Assembly: GCA_018812525.1 (NCBI GenBank)
Contig: JAHJDE010000132.1
Span: 1 to 33,366 of the forward strand
Direction: 5' to 3'
Length of the DNA: 33,366 bases
Origin: Gammaproteobacteria bacterium
Lineage (GTDB): Bacteria > Pseudomonadota > Gammaproteobacteria > Chromatiales > Chromatiaceae
Shown here: positions 29,985 to 33,366 of the stretch, piece after piece
How positions within the stretch are numbered: the first letter of the stretch is position 1
Layout of the letters: every line of letters starts with the position of its first letter
Translations under genes and position numbers: made by a program
The notes under the pieces: model-generated
Seen by the model: the letters and a program-made list of their open reading frames with translations, nothing else
What the model was told of the DNA's origin: nothing
Databases searched by the model: none

Positions 29985-31451
29985 ATGTTCCCGCAGAATC
30001 TATCCCTCCGCTTCAAGCTGCTGCTCATCCTGGGGGCCTCCACCCTGCTGGTCTGGCTGACGGTGATCGCCCTGGTCTATCGCCAGTCCTCCCACGAGGT
30101 GGAGGAGGTCTTCGACGCCAACCTGGCCATCGAGGCCCGCGTCCTCACCGCGCTGCTCCGGCACGAGGTCGGCGAGGAGCTTGAGCGGTCGCGCAAGGTC
30201 GAGCAGTTGATGGCCCTCCTCGGTGAGGAACACCTGCGCCGCAATCCCGCCCTGGCCGCCTTTCTCGCCGGGCAGGTGAAGAAGGGCAAGGACGAGGTCG
30301 AGCTGGAGGACTTCTGGGACCAGGCTGTGCACGAGTACGAGGCCAAGCTCTTCCTGACGGCGCGCTACTACAGCGGCGAGGTGCTGCTGAAGTCCCCCGG
30401 CGCGCCGGATATCGGCCATACCCCCGCCGGCTACTTCGATACCGGGAAGGGCGGGGTCCAGTGGCGCGGCTTCGCCATCGACGACCCGGCCACGGGCTTC
30501 TATGTCCAGGTCGGCGAGCAAGTTGCGATTCGGCACGAACTGGCGGAGAACGTGGTCTTCAATACCCTGATGCCCATCCTGATCGCCTTTCCGGTCCAGT
30601 TGCTGCTGGTCTGGTTCGGGGTCAGCCGCGGGCTGCATCCCCTGGTGCGCCTGACCCGCGAGGTCGGTCGCCGCGAGCCGGGGTCCCTCGACCCCGTTCC
30701 CAACCGGGATGCCCCGCGCGAGGCGCTGCCCCTGGTCGAGGCCATCAACCGGCTGTTCGGCCGTATCCGCACCGCCATGGAAAACGAGCGGCGCTTCACG
30801 GCGGATGCCGCCCACGAACTGCGCACCCCCCTGGCCGCCCTCAAGACCAACGTCCAGGTGGCCGCGCGCAATACCGAAGACGCGGAGATGCGCCGCTGCC
30901 TGGGGCGCATCGGCGAGGGGGTGGACCGGGCCGCCCACCTGGTCGATCAACTGCTGACCCTGGCGCGGGCCGAGGCGCGCGACCGCGATCTGCTGGAGAA
31001 AAGGCGGGTCGATCTGCGCGCCCTGGCGCTGGAGGTAGTCTCCGGCCACAGCCAGAAGGCCCTGGACAAGGAGATCGACCTGGGACTGGACGCGCCGACG
31101 GCGGTCGAGGCCGGCGGCGATGCGGCCTATCTCCAGATCCTGCTGCGCAACCTGGTGGACAACGCCGTTCGCTACACCCCGGAGGGAGGGCAGGTCACGG
31201 TGTCTACCGGAACGGCGTCGGGCGGGCCCTATCTGGAGGTGGCCGACAACGGCCCCGGCATCCCGGCGGCAGAGCGGGAGCGGATGTTCGCCCGCTTCCA
31301 CCGGGGCCAGGGGGTCCAGGCCACGGGCAGCGGCCTGGGGATGTCCATCGTCGAACGCATCGTCGAACTGCACGGCGCACGCATCGTCCTGGACGAGGGG
31401 CTGGAGGGGCGCGGCCTGCGGGTCCGGGTCTCCTTTCCTGTGTTGCCCTGA
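29985..31451 (+). CDS. Sensor histidine kinase (QseC/PmrB-type)
   Basis: This 488-residue kinase has two membrane helices (about 10-30 and 185-205) around a periplasmic sensor rich in acidic residues. The dimerisation helix carries His277 (DAAHELRTPLAAL). The ATP-binding domain has NLVDNAVRYTPEGG, ADNGPGIP and GSGLGMSIV. It is the natural partner of the regulator one base upstream. The signal is unknown; QseC/PmrB relatives respond to metals, acid or envelope stress. Confidence 0.93.
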   Translation: MFPQNLSLRFKLLLILGASTLLVWLTVIALVYRQSSHEVEEVFDANLAIEARVLTALLRHEVGEELERSRKVEQLMALLGEEHLRRNPALAAFLAGQVKKGKDEVELEDFWDQAVHEYEAKLFLTARYYSGEVLLKSPGAPDIGHTPAGYFDTGKGGVQWRGFAIDDPATGFYVQVGEQVAIRHELAENVVFNTLMPILIAFPVQLLLVWFGVSRGLHPLVRLTREVGRREPGSLDPVPNRDAPREALPLVEAINRLFGRIRTAMENERRFTADAAHELRTPLAALKTNVQVAARNTEDAEMRRCLGRIGEGVDRAAHLVDQLLTLARAEARDRDLLEKRRVDLRALALEVVSGHSQKALDKEIDLGLDAPTAVEAGGDAAYLQILLRNLVDNAVRYTPEGGQVTVSTGTASGGPYLEVADNGPGIPAAERERMFARFHRGQGVQATGSGLGMSIVERIVELHGARIVLDEGLEGRGLRVRVSFPVLP

Positions 31452-31513
31452 CCCTCCTACCCCCTCCCCCGATGGGGGAGGGTTGGGGTGGGGAATTGAT
31501 ACCAACAACCTTT

Positions 31514-31649
31514 GTAACTTTTCAGCCCCCCTCCCTCTGGGAGGGGGTTGGGGGGAGGGTCAGCGTAGACCAGGCACCTATGCCCGAATCGACCTCTTAC
31601 CCCCTCCCCAACCCTCCCCCTGCAAAGGGGGAGGGGGCAATTTCCGAAT
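31514..31649. repeat. Interspersed repeat B, copy 2
   Basis: This copy begins GTAACTTTTCAGCCCCC and matches 28310-28444 over its length. A shorter C/G-rich hairpin of the same style (about 31457-31490, CCCCCTCCCCCGATGGGGGA) lies just before it, after the kinase stop. No convincing 8-bp target duplication was found. Confidence 0.8.
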
Positions 31650-31668
31650 TGAGATGAATAGTGAGGAA

Positions 31669-31814
31669 CTTGCAAAATGGCCATCCTGGCCATTTTGCAA
31701 GGCGAAAACAAAAAATGCGATTTTTCGTTTTCTTCATTTTCAATGGCTTAGGCCATTGAAAATGGCGGTTCATCCCTGAACCGCAAGAGGTTCTTGCAGT
31801 TTTGCAAGAACCTC
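31669..31814. other. Five back-to-back hairpins
   Basis: Five inverted repeats follow each other with 0-2 bases between them: 31669-31701 (15-bp stem, 3-base loop), 31704-31732 (13 bp with one mismatch, loop GCG), 31735-31764 (13 bp, loop TTAG), 31765-31784 (8 bp, loop TCCC) and 31787-31814 (12 bp, loop GTTT). The stems have unrelated sequences. The run ends 44 bases before the cytochrome b561 start, so it may be part of its leader RNA or of a mobile single-strand structure. Confidence 0.85.
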
Positions 31815-31858
31815 AATAGTTACCAACTTTCTGTTCTGCCAAAACCAGGAGATATGAC

Positions 31859-32407
31859 ATGACACTGAAAAACACCACCGAGCGCTACGGCCTGCTCTCC
31901 ATCGGGATGCACTGGCTGATGCTGCTGTTGCTCATCGCCGTCTATGCCTGTATCGAGCTGCGCGAACTCTACCCCAAGGGCAGCGATCCCCGCGAGGCCC
32001 TCAAGGCCTGGCATTTCATGCTCGGCATGCTGGTCTTTCTGCTGACGCTGGGGCGAATCGCTGTCCGCCTGAGCGGCACGACCCCAGTTATCGTCTCCGA
32101 ACCCCAGCAATGGCAGAACGGATTGGCGAGACTGATGCACCTGCTGCTCTATGCCATGATGATTGCCTTGCCGATAGCCGGCTGGCTGACCCTGAGCGCG
32201 GCCGGCAAGCCCATCCCCTTCTTTGGACTGGAACTGCCGCCGCTGATGGGCGCGGACAAGGAACTGGCGGGGACCATCAAGGATCTGCACAAGACCGTCG
32301 GCACCACCGGCTATTTCCTCATCGGGCTCCATGCCCTGGCGGGGCTGTTCCACCACTACATCCTGCGCGACAATGCTCTGACGCGCATGCTGCCCAAGCG
32401 CGGGTGA
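31859..32407 (+). CDS. Cytochrome b561-type membrane protein
   Basis: This 182-residue protein has four hydrophobic helices (SIGMHWLMLLLLIAVYACI, FMLGMLVFLLTLGRIAV, LMHLLLYAMMIALPIAGWL and GYFLIGLHALAGLFHHYI), with histidines placed to bind two b haems (His18, His52, His98 region, His158 region). It is the usual membrane partner of the dihaem cytochrome c encoded downstream and would pass electrons from quinol to it. A GGAG site lies about 6 bases before the ATG. Confidence 0.92.
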   Translation: MTLKNTTERYGLLSIGMHWLMLLLLIAVYACIELRELYPKGSDPREALKAWHFMLGMLVFLLTLGRIAVRLSGTTPVIVSEPQQWQNGLARLMHLLLYAMMIALPIAGWLTLSAAGKPIPFFGLELPPLMGADKELAGTIKDLHKTVGTTGYFLIGLHALAGLFHHYILRDNALTRMLPKRG

Positions 32408-32429
32408 TTAGGCGAGTTACATCGCCGTG

Positions 32430-32489
32430 CCGTAGGAGCGCCTTGCAGGCGCGATGGCGAAGGATCGCGCTTGGAAATCACTCCTACGG
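32430..32489. repeat. Palindromic repeat between cytochrome genes
   Basis: Arms CCGTAGGAG and CTCCTACGG (32430-32438, 32481-32489) enclose smaller hairpins (GCGCC-TTGCA-GGCGC). It is a dispersed repeat in the 236-bp gap between the b561 and dihaem cytochrome genes. Nothing else is recognisable in that gap. Confidence 0.7.
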
Positions 32490-32643
32490 GTTGCGTTGGC
32501 CCGCTCCGGGGCCGATGGGGTATTCAGCTTCGTTTCAGCTGCCTGGCATATCCTCAGCTTCTGTTCCAAATCTCCGATAGCCACGCGAGGCGTTCTGCAC
32601 GGCATCTGTTATTCATTTACCAACGCAACTATTGAGGTGAATC

Positions 32644-33207
32644 ATGAAAAGCCATAGGCACATGCTCTGTCTGACCCTATCCCTGCTGGCCGGGGGCGTA
32701 CCGGCGCTGGCGGATGAGCGCGAAAGTTACCTGCAAAATAAATGGGTGGAGAAGCCCTTGCCCGGCGTGGCCCCGGTCGATGATGCCCGCTACAAGGAGG
32801 CCTGCGGGAGCTGCCACTTCCCCTACCAGCCCGGTCTACTCCCCGCGCTGTCATGGGAAAGGCTGATGGCTGAATTGTCGAGCCACTTCGGGGACCATGC
32901 AGAACTCCCGCCTGACGAGGCCAACGCCGTCCGGAACTATCTGCTGAACAATGCGGCGGGAAGGAACAACTACGCGGTTTCGGCCAAAATGACGGCGATT
33001 GCCGGCCGCGAGCCGCCGCTACGCATCAGCGAACTGCCCTATTTCGTAAAGGAGCACGCCAAGGTGGATCTACAGCGGGTGAAGGACAATCCCGAGATCC
33101 GATCCCTCAGCCACTGCAACGCCTGTCATACCCGAGCGGACGAGGGTTCCTACAGCGAGCAGGAGATACGCATTCCCCAGGCCCAGGCCGGGGCGGGCCA
33201 GCCCTGA
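32644..33207 (+). CDS. Dihaem cytochrome c (DHC family)
   Basis: This 187-residue exported protein has a signal peptide (MKSHRHMLCLTLSLLAGGVP, cleavage near ALADE). It has two haem motifs: Cys54-Gly-Ser-Cys57-His58 and Cys158-Asn-Ala-Cys161-His162. The spacing and the GSCHFPYQPGLLPALSWERL segment match the DHC family, known to transfer electrons with a cytochrome b561 and the oxygen-binding SHP cytochrome. No SHP gene is in this window. A GAGGTGA site lies just before the ATG. Confidence 0.94.
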   Translation: MKSHRHMLCLTLSLLAGGVPALADERESYLQNKWVEKPLPGVAPVDDARYKEACGSCHFPYQPGLLPALSWERLMAELSSHFGDHAELPPDEANAVRNYLLNNAAGRNNYAVSAKMTAIAGREPPLRISELPYFVKEHAKVDLQRVKDNPEIRSLSHCNACHTRADEGSYSEQEIRIPQAQAGAGQP

Positions 33208-33229
33208 GAGGCTGTGAAAAAACGTGTAA

Positions 33230-33366
33230 GGCGTCGAGCAAGAATAACTTGAGCAATATTGCGCTCGGATTTAGGTCAGATTTGGTCGAACCGATTGAGC
33301 AAAACCGCAGGCGTAGCAGCGCTACGTCGAGGATTTTGCGATTGAGGTTCGGCCAAATATGGCCTG
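33230..33366. mobile_element. Element D, copy 2, cut by the window end
   Basis: The sequence starts GGCGTCGAGCAAGAATAACT and continues with ATTGCGCTCGGATTTAGGTC and GGCCAAATATGGCCTG, matching the interior of 12564-12700 apart from a variable middle. It shows the uninterrupted form of the site where MITE C2 inserted in copy 1. Its right end lies outside the window. Confidence 0.8.

Overview
The window reads as a chromosomal segment of a GC-rich, sulfur-oxidising gammaproteobacterium. The closest match I can suggest is a Chromatiaceae-like purple sulfur bacterium. The basis is the soxYZAX and soxB genes, a DsrE-type domain, a dihaem cytochrome c with a cytochrome b561 partner, and many short GC-rich interspersed repeats. 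No rRNA or tRNA gene was recognised, so the taxonomy is inference.

Layout. (1) 1-2.4 kb holds an IS110-family transposase and a VapBC toxin-antitoxin pair. (2) 2.6-11.3 kb, minus strand, is a tightly coupled type III-B operon, cas6-cmr1-cmr2-cmr3-cmr4-cmr5-cmr6, joined mostly by 4-bp ATGA overlaps. It ends with a nucleotidyltransferase-fold gene and a small helical protein whose C-terminus was rewritten by a MITE-like insertion. (3) 11.6-12.8 kb holds a MNT/HEPN pair and nested mobile repeats. (4) 12.8-16.9 kb, plus strand, is the adaptation module: a reverse transcriptase-Cas1 fusion, two tandem cas2 genes, a leader and a CRISPR array of 17 identical 37-nt repeats with 16 spacers. (5) 17.2-24.4 kb is a sulfur region: an ECF sigma factor, an anti-sigma factor carrying a DsrE-like domain, a metallo-beta-lactamase-fold hydrolase, and on the opposite strand soxY-soxZ-soxA-soxX and soxB. 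(6) 24.7-28.3 kb is a four-gene operon (thermostable-haemolysin family protein, AMP-dependent ligase, haem-oxygenase-like diiron-type enzyme, short-chain dehydrogenase). A perfect PmrA/QseB-type box precedes it. (7) 28.5-33.2 kb holds a TPR-like lipoprotein or periplasmic protein, a QseBC/PmrAB-type two-component system, cytochrome b561 and a dihaem cytochrome c.

How the parts work together. The RT-Cas1/Cas2 module should acquire spacers, possibly from RNA. Cas6 should cut the array transcript to leave an AUUAAGAC tag, and the Cmr complex should cut complementary RNA. The spacers fit this. Two pairs sample related target sites, and several are antisense to what look like ribosome-binding-site/start-codon regions. 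The Sox proteins oxidise thiosulfate in the periplasm; the sigma/anti-sigma-DsrE pair may sense reduced sulfur. The two-component system probably controls the haemolysin-family operon through the CTTAAG-N5-CTTAAG box.

The strongest leads are the paired spacers, the anti-sigma-DsrE fusion, the four-gene ligase/oxidase operon with its PmrA-type box, a MITE family with 8-bp target duplications, and a run of five back-to-back hairpins upstream of cytochrome b561.
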